DNA of 64,000 nt, taken from Pseudomonadota bacterium (GTDB lineage Bacteria; Desulfobacterota; Desulfovibrionia; Desulfovibrionales; Desulfovibrionaceae). Location: the NCBI GenBank assembly GCA_023403845.1, contig JAEYDL010000018.1, positions 62,001 to 126,000 on the forward strand, written 5' to 3'. The notes beneath the pieces are model-generated. The model saw nothing but the letters and a program-made list of their open reading frames with translations, did not search any database and had not been told where the DNA came from. The stretch's first letter is position 1, and each line of letters opens with the position of its first letter. Below, one piece after another: positions 35,101 to 43,084 of this stretch. The position numbers were made by a program, and so were the translations under genes.

Positions 35101-35129
35101 TTGAAAAAAAAAGGCGATCCGGCTAGGCT
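35101..35129 (+). promoter_or_regulatory. Sigma70-like promoter of the TerB-dynamin gene
   Basis: TTGAAA (35101-35106) and TAGGCT (35124-35129) are 17 nt apart, with an A9 tract after the -35. The leader would be about 135 nt. The region 34942-35272 between the two divergent units holds no gene. Confidence 0.55.
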
Positions 35130-35272
35130 CGAAGAAGCTTCCCCGTTCCGGAACGTCCGTGCCGAAACGCACGAATCCGATTGCTGCGGGCATGGACCAC
35201 CCCGTCCGAGAGAAGCGTCCGTCTTGACGAGGACTCTTCGTTCAAAGTCAATCTGCTCTATAAGGAGCGCTC

Positions 35273-37885
35273 ATGTCCTCTCCCTCCGAATCCATGCTTG
35301 CCCTGCTTCCCCAGCCCCTCCAGCCCATTCCCGGAGATTCGTTCAACGACCGCATTCTTCTGCTGCTGGCCGCCGTGGCCACCTCGGACGGCCTGCTCAC
35401 CTACCGAGAATACCAGCTTGTTCAGGAGGCGGCCTCGGCCATCTTCGGCGACCGAGCCTTTCATGCCGAAGTGCAGGCCAAGCTGCACTACGCGCTGCTC
35501 AATCCACCGGCCAATCCTGCAGAAATAGCCCGGGACATGGCACATCAGGCCGAAGCGCAAAAGGTATCCGCAGCCTTCGTGGACACCATGCTCAAGGCGC
35601 TCGCCTCCATCGGCGCGCACGCCGAGCGCATCGACGAACGCTCGCGTTCCCTCATGGGGGACATTGAGCTGGCCTTCCGCAACTCCGACCTGCGCCGGGC
35701 GGGGTTCGGCCTGGGGGTCAGTGTGAGCGAAAGTCTCGGCGGACTCTATCGGCTGGCCACGGGCATCTTTCCGTCGCGCAAGGAGCTGGGCCGCTGGTTC
35801 GCTCCTGAAACCAGCGTCTTCAACGCGGACATGAACGGCTTCGTGACCTCGCTTGAGCGCATCGCCTGGACGCTGGACGATACGGAACTTCAGACCGAAC
35901 TGCACGCCCTGCGCAAGATGCTGCACGAACAGCCGTTCAAGATCGTCGCTGTAGGAGAACGCAAGCGCGGCAAGAGTTCCGTGGTCAACGCCGTCATCGG
36001 TCAGGAACTCTCCCCAATGCGGGAATCCACGCCCGAGACGGCCACGGTGGTCGCGTTCCGCTATGCGCCCACCCCGGACTACAGCGTCCGCTTTCTGGAC
36101 TCCAGCCAGTTCGCACGCCTGGAGGAGTACCTCGAAAATGAAGAGGACAACCTTCTGCTGCGCCGCAAGATCGAAAACATCCGCAAGGGAGTACAGGACG
36201 GCACCTTCATTCCCGGCAGGCTTCTCTCAGGGATCACCTGCTGGGACGATCTCGCGGACTACGTCAGCGTGGAAGGCCGTTTTGCCGGATTGGTGGCCCG
36301 GGTGGACATCGGACTTCCACTGGACATGCTGCGCGGCGGCGTGGTCATCGTGGATACGCCCGGCCTCAACGATACGGATCAATTCCACGATTATCTGTCC
36401 TACGAGGAAAGTCTGGAAGCGGACTGCGTGCTCTTCGTCATGGACGCGCGGGACCCCGGTTCCCATTCAGAGCTGAGCCTGTTGCGCAAGCTGGCCCGTT
36501 CGGGGCGTTCGGTGGCCGTCGTCGGCGTCCTCACCAACATCGACAAGCTTAACGATTCCGGAAGCCTCGAGGCGGCCCGGGATCAGGCCCGCACGGTCCT
36601 GCTGGAAGCCTGCCGCAGTTCCGAATGCGTGGAACTTGCCGGTGTGGTTGCCCTCAACGCGCGCAAGGCCGTGGAAGAACGCTGTCGAAGCCACAGGATG
36701 CCGCGCACGCTGACTTCCGATCCCACAGAGACGGACCGGCTGCTGGATCTGCTGCGCAACGTGATGGACAGGGATCGGGGCAAGGCCGCCTATCGTCGCA
36801 AGGTGGCGGAAGCCTGCCTGCGCGTGACCGCGTCCACACGGGAACGCATTCAGCGGCATATGGACGCCTATCGCGCGTCGCTCCCCGGTGAGGATCTGCT
36901 CGCCATGCTCGATGCCCATGCGAATCAGCTGGCCGGAGCTGCCATGCGTTCTCTGGAGCAGGCCAGACAGGTGGTCAACGCCGCGGCCAGAGACCTTGAA
37001 GGCTGGGACACTTCCACGGAACAGGCTCTGCGACGTTTCCGGGAAACGCTGGTTCTGCGCATCATGGATGCCGTCAACCGCAAGGTCTCGACATTGGGAC
37101 ATCGTTTTGCCAAGGACGCGGAATGGCATGATTTCGACACTACGGAATGCCGGAACATCGCCAGAAAGGCGGTGGACGAGTTTCTGGAGGAACAGCGCAG
37201 CGCACTGCGGGTATGGGAAGACAAGCTGCGTCTGTTCTCAGATTCCATGGATGCCTTTTCCCGGGAATGCCTCGAGCGTCTGTCCGCATCCATCGACGGG
37301 CTTCAGGACGACCCGGGCGATGCGCCCGGAAGCTCCAGTGCCGCCACGCATTTTCTGGTGCAGACCCACCGGCACATGCGCAATCTCGCCGTCTTCGCCA
37401 CCGGCATGTCCGTGGGCAGGCTCACTGCACTCGGCCCCATTTCCCTTCTCGTCACGGCGGGAAACATTCTGGCTCTGGCCGCAGCCAGTCCCGTCGCCGC
37501 GGCGGTGTTCGCGGCAGTAGCCGGAACGGCAGGACTGCTGTACCATCTGGGCAGGGAGGATCGACGCAGAGCCGCCTTCCTCGAGAGGCGCCGCAAGGAG
37601 GCCGAACTCTATGCCGACCGTATCGTCGAGGCACTGCGTCAGGAACTTGGGGAAGTCCGCGGCGAGCTTGGCAAGGCCTACGAATTCGAGATCAGGCGCG
37701 GTTTCGCTCCCGCGCTGGAAAGCCTGTTCCTGCAGTCCGTCCACCTGCGCCTGTTCCTCGAGGTGATGAAGAAAATCCGCAACGACGCCACATCGTATGA
37801 CCGGCATGTGCAAACCCAGCTTCAGGCGCTGGAAGCCGTCCGGCATCGTTACCAGAAGGAAATGCCGGAAACGCCGCGCTCCTGA
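35273..37885 (+). CDS. TerB-domain / dynamin-like GTPase fusion protein
   Basis: The 870-aa protein joins two modules. Residues 22-150 resemble a TerB-like helical domain (LLLAAVATSDGLLTYREYQLVQ, then LKALASIGAHAERIDERSRSL). Residues about 200-430 are a dynamin-type GTPase: P-loop G228-ERKRGKS-S235, a switch threonine region ESTPETAT, D361-TPG, and N422-IDK. A long helical stalk follows, and a hydrophobic hairpin at about 719-760 could insert into membrane like the paddle of bacterial dynamin-like proteins, with a C-terminal coiled coil. Such proteins remodel or protect the inner membrane. It is a single gene, divergent from the cbpA-clpB operon; dynamin-like genes often occur in pairs, but no partner is present here. 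Confidence 0.8.
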   Translation: MSSPSESMLALLPQPLQPIPGDSFNDRILLLLAAVATSDGLLTYREYQLVQEAASAIFGDRAFHAEVQAKLHYALLNPPANPAEIARDMAHQAEAQKVSAAFVDTMLKALASIGAHAERIDERSRSLMGDIELAFRNSDLRRAGFGLGVSVSESLGGLYRLATGIFPSRKELGRWFAPETSVFNADMNGFVTSLERIAWTLDDTELQTELHALRKMLHEQPFKIVAVGERKRGKSSVVNAVIGQELSPMRESTPETATVVAFRYAPTPDYSVRFLDSSQFARLEEYLENEEDNLLLRRKIENIRKGVQDGTFIPGRLLSGITCWDDLADYVSVEGRFAGLVARVDIGLPLDMLRGGVVIVDTPGLNDTDQFHDYLSYEESLEADCVLFVMDARDPGSHSELSLLRKLARSGRSVAVVGVLTNIDKLNDSGSLEAARDQARTVLLEACRSSECVELAGVVALNARKAVEERCRSHRMPRTLTSDPTETDRLLDLLRNVMDRDRGKAAYRRKVAEACLRVTASTRERIQRHMDAYRASLPGEDLLAMLDAHANQLAGAAMRSLEQARQVVNAAARDLEGWDTSTEQALRRFRETLVLRIMDAVNRKVSTLGHRFAKDAEWHDFDTTECRNIARKAVDEFLEEQRSALRVWEDKLRLFSDSMDAFSRECLERLSASIDGLQDDPGDAPGSSSAATHFLVQTHRHMRNLAVFATGMSVGRLTALGPISLLVTAGNILALAAASPVAAAVFAAVAGTAGLLYHLGREDRRRAAFLERRRKEAELYADRIVEALRQELGEVRGELGKAYEFEIRRGFAPALESLFLQSVHLRLFLEVMKKIRNDATSYDRHVQTQLQALEAVRHRYQKEMPETPRS

Positions 37886-38277
37886 CGTCGCGTTGCGGGA
37901 AGCGGAAGCCGCGCCGGTCAATGTCCCGCATACCGGGCCTCGGCACCTTCCCGACCCCCTCGGACACGATGTCAATGAAGCGCCGTTCGCCGGGAAACGG
38001 AAAAATTCGGCAGCATGAAGGGCGTCCGGCGCGTGAGGATCAGGGACCGACGCGCCACGCATGGACACGGCCCGGCGACAGGCCGGTCAAACCAGCCGGC
38101 AGGCGGTCCTGTTCAGCATGAGTCACCGGGAAATGACCGAGAAGGCGAGGGACATGCCCTCCCATCCGTTTTCCCTTTGCCGGCAAAAGGCGGATCGAGA
38201 ACCTACCCCCGTACACCGTCTTGAAACGGGCCGGAGCAAACTCCGCCTTGCCCATCCGGTTTTTGTAAGGAGTCCCG
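37886..38277. other. Gene-poor spacer
   Basis: About 390 bp. A small hairpin GAGGG-ACATG-CCCTC (near 38149-38163) and CCTTTGCCGGCAAAAGG (near 38174-38190) are the only structures noted. No gene is supported. Confidence 0.35.
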
Positions 38278-38811
38278 ATGCATATCAGACAGGCAACGCC
38301 TTCCGACTACGACCGCATCCACGCCTTTGTGCGGGAAGCCTTCCGCACTGCGCGCGTTTCCGACGGCAACGAACAGGATTTTGTCCTGCGGCTGCGGGAC
38401 GGCGCATCTGTTCCGGAGCTGGAGCTCATCGCCGAAGAAGAGGAAAGTCTTCTCGGACACATCATGCTGACCGACGCCGTCATCCGCCACGCTGACGCAG
38501 AGATTCCGGCGCTGCTGCTGGCGCCGCTCTCTGTCGCTCTCGAACGGCGTGGGCAGGGCATAGGCGCGGCTCTGGTGCGGGAGGCGCTGAACCGTGCCGC
38601 CGGGCTGGGACATGCCCGCGTCGTGCTCGTGGGAGACAGCGCCTACTACAGCAGATTCGGCTTCCGCAAGGCCGCTCCAGTATATTATTCCGGCATTCCG
38701 GAAGAACATGTTCTTGCCCTTGAACTCGCCCCCGGCTCCCTGCACGGCGTCAGGGGCGAAATACATCCCGGAATCAGGTCCAACAGCACTCACCAAGGAG
38801 ATCCTTCATGA
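38278..38811 (+). CDS. GNAT family N-acetyltransferase (YhbS-like)
   Basis: The 177-aa protein has the GNAT fold: MHIRQATPSDYDRIHAFVREAF, the central strand LLAPLSVALERRGQGIGAALVREAL (acetyl-CoA-binding RRGQGIG) and the C-terminal VVLVGDSAYYSRFGFRKA, the signature of the YhbS-type subgroup. The substrate is unknown. ATG follows AAGGAG. Its stop overlaps the start of the next gene (ATGA). Confidence 0.88.
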   Translation: MHIRQATPSDYDRIHAFVREAFRTARVSDGNEQDFVLRLRDGASVPELELIAEEEESLLGHIMLTDAVIRHADAEIPALLLAPLSVALERRGQGIGAALVREALNRAAGLGHARVVLVGDSAYYSRFGFRKAAPVYYSGIPEEHVLALELAPGSLHGVRGEIHPGIRSNSTHQGDPS

Positions 38812-39269
38812 ATATCAGGCGACTCCCGTTGATTCTTCTTGTCGCTTTCCTCCTTCTGCCCGCATCCGTGCGCGCCGACGACTCTGACGTGGGCTGCGTC
38901 ACCACGGAATGGAAGCTGCTCGGCTCCAACCATCGCGTCTGTGTGTCGGCCTTCTCCGATCCCGATATTCCCGGCGTGGCCTGCTACATCAGTCAGGCCA
39001 AAACCGGCGGCGTGTCCGGTTCGCTTGGACTTGCGGAAGATCCTTCCAACTTTTCGATCTCCTGCACCCAGACGGGTCCGATCGTCATTCCCGACAGCCT
39101 TCCGGAAAAGGCCAACGTTTTCCGTGAATCCACTTCCATCTTCTTCAAGGCGACCCGCGTCACTCGTTTCTGGGACAAAAAACGCAACACGCTGGTCTAT
39201 CTCGCCATCAGCCGCCACCTTGTCGACGGATCCCCCTTCAACGCCGTATCCACGGTTCCTGTGCGCTGA
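38808..39269 (+). CDS. creA: CreA family periplasmic protein
   Basis: The 153-aa protein has a Sec signal peptide (MNIRRLPLILLVAFLLLPASVRA). The mature part is CreA-like: DPDIPGVACYISQAKTGGVSGSLGLAEDPSNFSISC, with conserved cysteines that could form disulfides. CreA is widespread and of unknown function. It is translationally coupled to the GNAT gene and followed by a hairpin. Confidence 0.88.
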   Translation: MNIRRLPLILLVAFLLLPASVRADDSDVGCVTTEWKLLGSNHRVCVSAFSDPDIPGVACYISQAKTGGVSGSLGLAEDPSNFSISCTQTGPIVIPDSLPEKANVFRESTSIFFKATRVTRFWDKKRNTLVYLAISRHLVDGSPFNAVSTVPVR

Positions 39270-39302
39270 CAGTCGAAACGGTCCCGATCTTCCCATCCAT
39301 AA

Positions 39303-39335
39303 GGAAGGCCCTCCCCCGCCGGAGAAGGGCCTTCC
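39303..39335 (+). terminator. Stem-loop after creA
   Basis: GGAAGGCCCT and AGGGCCTTCC form a perfect 10-bp stem; no T-run follows. It lies between convergent creA (+) and slyX (-). Confidence 0.55.
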
Positions 39336-39367
39336 CTCGGACAGGATGCCTTGTGAATATGCGGAAA

Positions 39368-39607
39368 TTACAGATAATGGGGAGGCACGGTCAAAACGCC
39401 GCCGTCCTCGCCGAGCTGTTCCCAAAGGGTTCTGACCTTTTCCTCGGCACGGGCAAGGCGACCTTCCAGGAGATCAAGCTGACGCTGCTGGCCGGTCAAC
39501 GCTTCATTCAGGGCGGAGATGGTCTGCTCCTGAAAGAAAACCTGTTCCTCCAGCCTCTCCAGCCGGGCAAGCCGGGCCAGCACTTCCATCCGTTCCGCCT
39601 CGTTCAT
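39368..39607 (-). CDS. slyX: SlyX family coiled-coil protein
   Basis: The 79-aa protein is almost entirely a coiled coil (RLERLEEQVFFQEQTISALN, then QQRQLDLLEGRL) and ends in PPHYL, the typical SlyX C-terminus. Function is unknown. Its start overlaps the stop of the EVE-domain gene by 4 nt. Confidence 0.88.
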   Translation of the reverse strand: MNEAERMEVLARLARLERLEEQVFFQEQTISALNEALTGQQRQLDLLEGRLARAEEKVRTLWEQLGEDGGVLTVPPHYL

Positions 39608-40095
39608 GCCTTGTTCCCCGCCCGGTCCGCAGCCAGTTCGTCGGCCAGACCGACAATATCTTCAAAGGCAGCGGCGTCCACCGGCTGTACGGACAGCCGG
39701 CTTCCGACCTTCAGAAGCTCCATGCCCGCCAGCGCCGGGCGAAACTTGAGCAGCCCCCGGGGAATGGGCGGATCGAACCGCCGGACCAGCTTCACGTCCA
39801 CCATGAACCAGCGCGGATTTTCCGGCGTGGCCGCGGGATCAAAATGATCGTTTTCCGGGTCCTGCGCGGTGCGGTCAGGATAGCCCGTGCGGACCACTTC
39901 CACGATGCCCACGATTTCAGGTTTCTTCCCGCTATGGTAAAAAAAGCCGAGATCCCCTTCACGCATGTCGTCTCGCATGAAGTTCCGCGCCTGATAGTTG
40001 CGCACGCCGTCCCAGCTGGTGGTTCGGTTCGGCGCCTCGGCAAGATCCGTAATGGAATAACAGTCGGGTTCACTCTTGAACAGCCAATGCCGCAT
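39604..40095 (-). CDS. EVE domain protein (modified-base or RNA reader fold)
   Basis: The 163-aa protein is a full EVE domain: MRHWLFKSEPDCYSITDL, WDGVRNYQARNFMRDDM, GDLGFFYHSG, IVGIVEVV and a C-terminal LSVQPVDAAAFEDIV. EVE proteins have a PUA-like fold, and some read modified nucleotides. It forms a coupled two-gene unit with slyX. No restriction genes are adjacent, so a housekeeping role is likelier than defence. Confidence 0.92.
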   Translation of the reverse strand: MRHWLFKSEPDCYSITDLAEAPNRTTSWDGVRNYQARNFMRDDMREGDLGFFYHSGKKPEIVGIVEVVRTGYPDRTAQDPENDHFDPAATPENPRWFMVDVKLVRRFDPPIPRGLLKFRPALAGMELLKVGSRLSVQPVDAAAFEDIVGLADELAADRAGNKA

Positions 40096-40110
40096 AGCAC
40101 TCTCCAGAAT

Positions 40111-40148
40111 AAAAGGCGTTTCGGGGAAACAGTCTCGCCCGAAACGCC
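40111..40148 (-). terminator. Terminator of modA
   Basis: GGCGTTTCGGG and CCCGAAACGCC pair over 11 bp; on the minus strand TTTTATT follows. Confidence 0.8.
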
Positions 40149-40171
40149 GTATCTTTCAAGTCCGCAGACGG

Positions 40172-40933
40172 CTACGGCCTGCTGAATCCATACTTGACCA
40201 GCACGGCCTGTCCTTCCGGAGAGAGCACGAACTTCACGAACTGCTCCGCCGCCGCACGGTTGGGGCCGGCAGAGGCCACCGCGATGGGATAGCTTACCGG
40301 GGTATGGCCTTCGGCCACGGCGGCAATGCGCAGCGCGTCCCCACCGATCAGGGCGTCCGTACGATACACGAACCCGGCTTCCACCTCGCCGCGCCGCACA
40401 TAGTCGAGGGCCTGACGCACGCTCGCTCCAAAGACATACCTGGGCTGAAGGGTTTCCCAGAGTCCGGCGGAGGTCAGCGCCTCCCGCGCGTAGCGTCCGG
40501 CAGGAACGGAATCGGGATTGCCGACGGCGATGCGCCTGACATCAGCGGAAGCCAGATCCCTGATCCCCTTGAGGGGGAGTCTGCTGTCGGCGGGCACGAT
40601 GAGCACGAGATCATTGAGCGCGAAATCCACGCGAGTCGCCGGATCAATCAGCTTGCCGGAAGCGGCCTTGTCCATGGTGGCCTGATCCGCCGACGCGAAT
40701 ACGTCCACGGGCGCTCCTTCCTGCATCTGCCTGAGCAGCGGGTTGGACGCCGCGAAATTGGTGCGCACGGTGACGCCGGGATGTGTCTTTTCAAAAAGTC
40801 CCTTGATTTCGGTAAAGGCATTGGTCAGACTGGCTGCGGCCGAAACCGTCACTTCCTGTGCGGCCCCGGCGGGCGCGACGCAAAGAAGCAACAGGCATGC
40901 CGCACCGATCCAGCCGGAAAAACGACGAATCAT
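40172..40933 (-). CDS. modA: Molybdate/tungstate ABC transporter substrate-binding protein
   Basis: The 253-aa protein has a signal peptide (IGAACLLLLCVAPAGAAQ) and ModA features: VTVSAAASLTNAFTEI (oxyanion-binding Ser/Ala), NFAASNPLLRQM, PVDVFASADQATMD, GNPDSVPAGRYAREAL and a C-terminal YPIAVAS...KFVLSPEGQAVLVKYGF. ATG at 40933 has AGGAG upstream. It is separated from modBC by the divergent tunR gene. Confidence 0.94.
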   Translation of the reverse strand: MIRRFSGWIGAACLLLLCVAPAGAAQEVTVSAAASLTNAFTEIKGLFEKTHPGVTVRTNFAASNPLLRQMQEGAPVDVFASADQATMDKAASGKLIDPATRVDFALNDLVLIVPADSRLPLKGIRDLASADVRRIAVGNPDSVPAGRYAREALTSAGLWETLQPRYVFGASVRQALDYVRRGEVEAGFVYRTDALIGGDALRIAAVAEGHTPVSYPIAVASAGPNRAAAEQFVKFVLSPEGQAVLVKYGFSRP

Positions 40934-40954
40934 GACGGTACTCCTGAAGATCGC

Positions 40955-40972
40955 CCCGGAATCATTTCCGGG
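40955..40972. repeat. Perfect hairpin in the modA leader
   Basis: CCCGGAA-TCAT-TTCCGGG lies between the predicted modA start site and its ribosome binding site. It could influence message stability; it is too small for a molybdenum cofactor riboswitch. Confidence 0.45.
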
Positions 40973-41015
40973 ATGGCGGAGAAAATATCCCGCTCCAGGG
41001 TGAGTGAACAAGACC

Positions 41016-41041
41016 GTCACCTTTTTGGACGACAACGTGAC
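41016..41041. promoter_or_regulatory. Dyad between modA and tunR, candidate TunR-binding site
   Basis: GTCAC (41016-41020) and GTGAC (41037-41041) bound a 26-bp imperfect dyad; each half-site reads GTCAC(C/G)TT(T/G)T toward a 4-bp centre, similar in layout to XerC/D arms. A -10-like TATTTT (minus strand, about 40987-40982) lies about 30 bp from its edge on the modA side, without a good -35, consistent with an activator site. TunR sites of about 30 bp upstream of modA are known in Desulfovibrio; whether this is one is inference. Confidence 0.55.
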
Positions 41042-41146
41042 CGGATTGAACAAGTCTGGAGAACATGAAAATTTTCGGCAGATTTTTTCGTCCTCGTCGT
41101 GCGCGGTCGCAGAATCCGCACCGTTCCCAGCCCCCGGAGAGAAATC

Positions 41147-42316
41147 ATGCAGGAAGAAATCAGCGCCCTCGTGCGCACGCTCGACATCACCTCTCTTCGC
41201 TTCATCGAAGCCTGCGTCCGTGAAGAGCAGGCGCGTCGCCATGCCCCTGTTTCGGAACTTCCGGAAGTCCCCGTCCGCTCGAAGGAGACGCCGGGATCCA
41301 GCTTCACTGTTCCTGAAACGGTGCGCTACCTGACCACCGAACAGATCGATGGCTTCTCGGACGCATTCCGCCGCTGGCATGCCGAGGCCGGGACGGCGGG
41401 ACAGAAACGTTCGCGCGGACGGCTGTGGCTGGTCTTCCTGCTCATCCGGCACGCCGCCCTGCGGCTGGGCGAAGCGCTTTCCCTGAACGACATCGGAGAT
41501 ATCGACGCTGGAAATTCACTGATTATCGTACGCGGGCAGACCGAACGCAGGCTCCAGATTTCCCGAAACGCCATGAACGAGGTGCAGCAAATTCTGGAAT
41601 CTCCCGTCATGTTCAGCCTGCGCGGTTCCATTCTGCATCTGGATCAGGGGTATGTCCGCCGGACCTTCTATGCCCGGGGACGCGAATGCGGACTACCGTC
41701 GGGTCTGTCCAGCCCCCGCGTGCTTCGTCACTCGAGAGGCATCGAACTGCTGCGCGGCGACATGCCGCTCAAGCTGGTGCAGACATTTCTCGGACAGCGC
41801 AGTCCCGTCCTCGCTGCAAGTTACCTGCATTTTCCCGATGAGGAAGCACGGAGACTCATGCACCGGCACCTGCGCCGCGAGGCCCTCAGGCGGACAAGCG
41901 CCCGTAATGCCTTTACCGGCACGGTCAGCCGCGTGACCCGGGGACGCATCATGACTGAAGTGGAACTGACCACGGAAGGCGGCCTGACGATCGTGTCCGT
42001 CATTACCACGACCAGTGCCGCCAACCTGGACATTCGCGTGGGAACGACGCTCACCGCCACGGTGAAGGCCCCGTGGATTTTCGTCATGCGGGCAGGCGCG
42101 GTCGAGGAACCGAACGCCCCCCGGGACAATCGCCTTTTCGGCGCTGTGGAGACCGTGCGCATGGAAGACGTGGAAGCCGAAATTCTGCTGGCTCTGGATG
42201 ACGGCACACCGGTCTGCGCGCTGCTGACGCGGCATGATGCGGAAAGTCTCGGCCTCGCGCCCGGCGTCCGGGCGGAAATCCGGTTCAACCCCTTCGCCGT
42301 GATCCTGGGAATATGA
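41147..42316 (+). CDS. tunR: TunR-type molybdate/tungstate regulator: tyrosine recombinase-like DNA-binding domain fused to TOBE/Mop domains
   Basis: The 389-aa protein starts at ATG 41147 (GGAG upstream). Residues 55-235 are tyrosine recombinase-like: box I R106 (HAALRLGEAL), box II as R191-VLR194-H, LGQ217 instead of LGH, and Y226 (ASYLHF). Two catalytic positions are altered, so recombination is unlikely and the fold is used to bind DNA. Residues about 254-318 and 328-388 are tandem TOBE/Mop domains that bind molybdate or tungstate. This architecture defines TunR of sulfate-reducing bacteria, an activator of modABC that responds to tungstate. The setting between modA and modBC agrees. Confidence 0.9.
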   Translation: MQEEISALVRTLDITSLRFIEACVREEQARRHAPVSELPEVPVRSKETPGSSFTVPETVRYLTTEQIDGFSDAFRRWHAEAGTAGQKRSRGRLWLVFLLIRHAALRLGEALSLNDIGDIDAGNSLIIVRGQTERRLQISRNAMNEVQQILESPVMFSLRGSILHLDQGYVRRTFYARGRECGLPSGLSSPRVLRHSRGIELLRGDMPLKLVQTFLGQRSPVLAASYLHFPDEEARRLMHRHLRREALRRTSARNAFTGTVSRVTRGRIMTEVELTTEGGLTIVSVITTTSAANLDIRVGTTLTATVKAPWIFVMRAGAVEEPNAPRDNRLFGAVETVRMEDVEAEILLALDDGTPVCALLTRHDAESLGLAPGVRAEIRFNPFAVILGI

Positions 42317-42346
42317 TCCCCGCCTGAAAAGCCCCTTTCTCGAACG

Positions 42347-43084
42347 CTACTCCCCCACCAGCGAGGCCAGAAAAGCCAACGCGCCGTCTGCGGACGAACG
42401 CCGCGCCGGGTAGTCGTCAATCTGTTCAAGGATCATGCCGTCACGATAGACGGCCAGCGCATCCGCGAAGGCATCCACATCCTCGGGGTCGTGGGTGATC
42501 AGAACCAGCGGAATGTTCCACTCGTCAAGCAGAGAGCGGATCTCGCGGCGCATGCGCACGCGCAGCAGCGGGTCCAGAGCGGAAAACGGCTCGTCAAGCA
42601 ACAGCAGGCACGGCTGCACGATCAATGCCCTGGCCAGCGCAGTTCTCTGTCTCTGCCCGCCGGAAATTTCTGCCGGCAGCCGATCCCCGAGATGTGCGAT
42701 TTCGAAACGCTCAAGCAGAGCGTCCACCGCCCGGCGAACCTCCGTCCGGGCAGGACGGTTCCATAGGGGGCCGCCGTGCTCCAGCGCGAAGGCCACGTTC
42801 TTCCGCACGGTCAAATGCGGAAACAGGGCGTAGTCCTGAAAGACGTACCCCAGTCCGCGTCGTCTGGCCGGAATGTCTATTCCGCGCGCGCCGTCGTACA
42901 GGACGCGGCCGTCTACCTCCACATGCCCCTCGTCGGGTCGGACCAGACCAGCCAGCGCCTGCAGAGTCAACGTCTTTCCGGAACCGGAGTGTCCGAACAG
43001 CACCAGCCTCCGAGCTTCCGAACGCAGCCGGACGTCAAGACGGAACTGTGCTCCGAAACGCTTGCGCAGCTGGAGATCAAGCAT
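42347..43084 (-). CDS. modC: Molybdate/tungstate ABC transporter ATP-binding protein, without TOBE domain
   Basis: The 245-aa ATPase has Walker A GHSGSGKTLTL, Q-loop FQDYALFPHL, signature ISGGQRQRTALARAL, Walker B LLLLDEPFSALD and H-loop LITHDPED. It lacks the C-terminal TOBE (Mop) domain of E. coli ModC, so metal sensing at the transporter is absent and may rest with TunR. Start at 43084 overlaps the modB stop by 8 nt. Confidence 0.93.
   Translation of the reverse strand: MLDLQLRKRFGAQFRLDVRLRSEARRLVLFGHSGSGKTLTLQALAGLVRPDEGHVEVDGRVLYDGARGIDIPARRRGLGYVFQDYALFPHLTVRKNVAFALEHGGPLWNRPARTEVRRAVDALLERFEIAHLGDRLPAEISGGQRQRTALARALIVQPCLLLLDEPFSALDPLLRVRMRREIRSLLDEWNIPLVLITHDPEDVDAFADALAVYRDGMILEQIDDYPARRSSADGALAFLASLVGE

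Noticed and set aside
39604..40095. EVE-domain gene as part of a defence island
   Set aside because: Neighbours are slyX, creA and modA; no restriction or other defence genes are present.
40955..40972. Molybdenum cofactor riboswitch before modA
   Set aside because: Only one 7-bp hairpin is present; the Moco aptamer is much larger.
41147..42316. Phage integrase marking a mobile element
   Set aside because: Catalytic residues are altered and TOBE domains are fused; no attachment-site repeats or phage genes are nearby, so it is a regulator.
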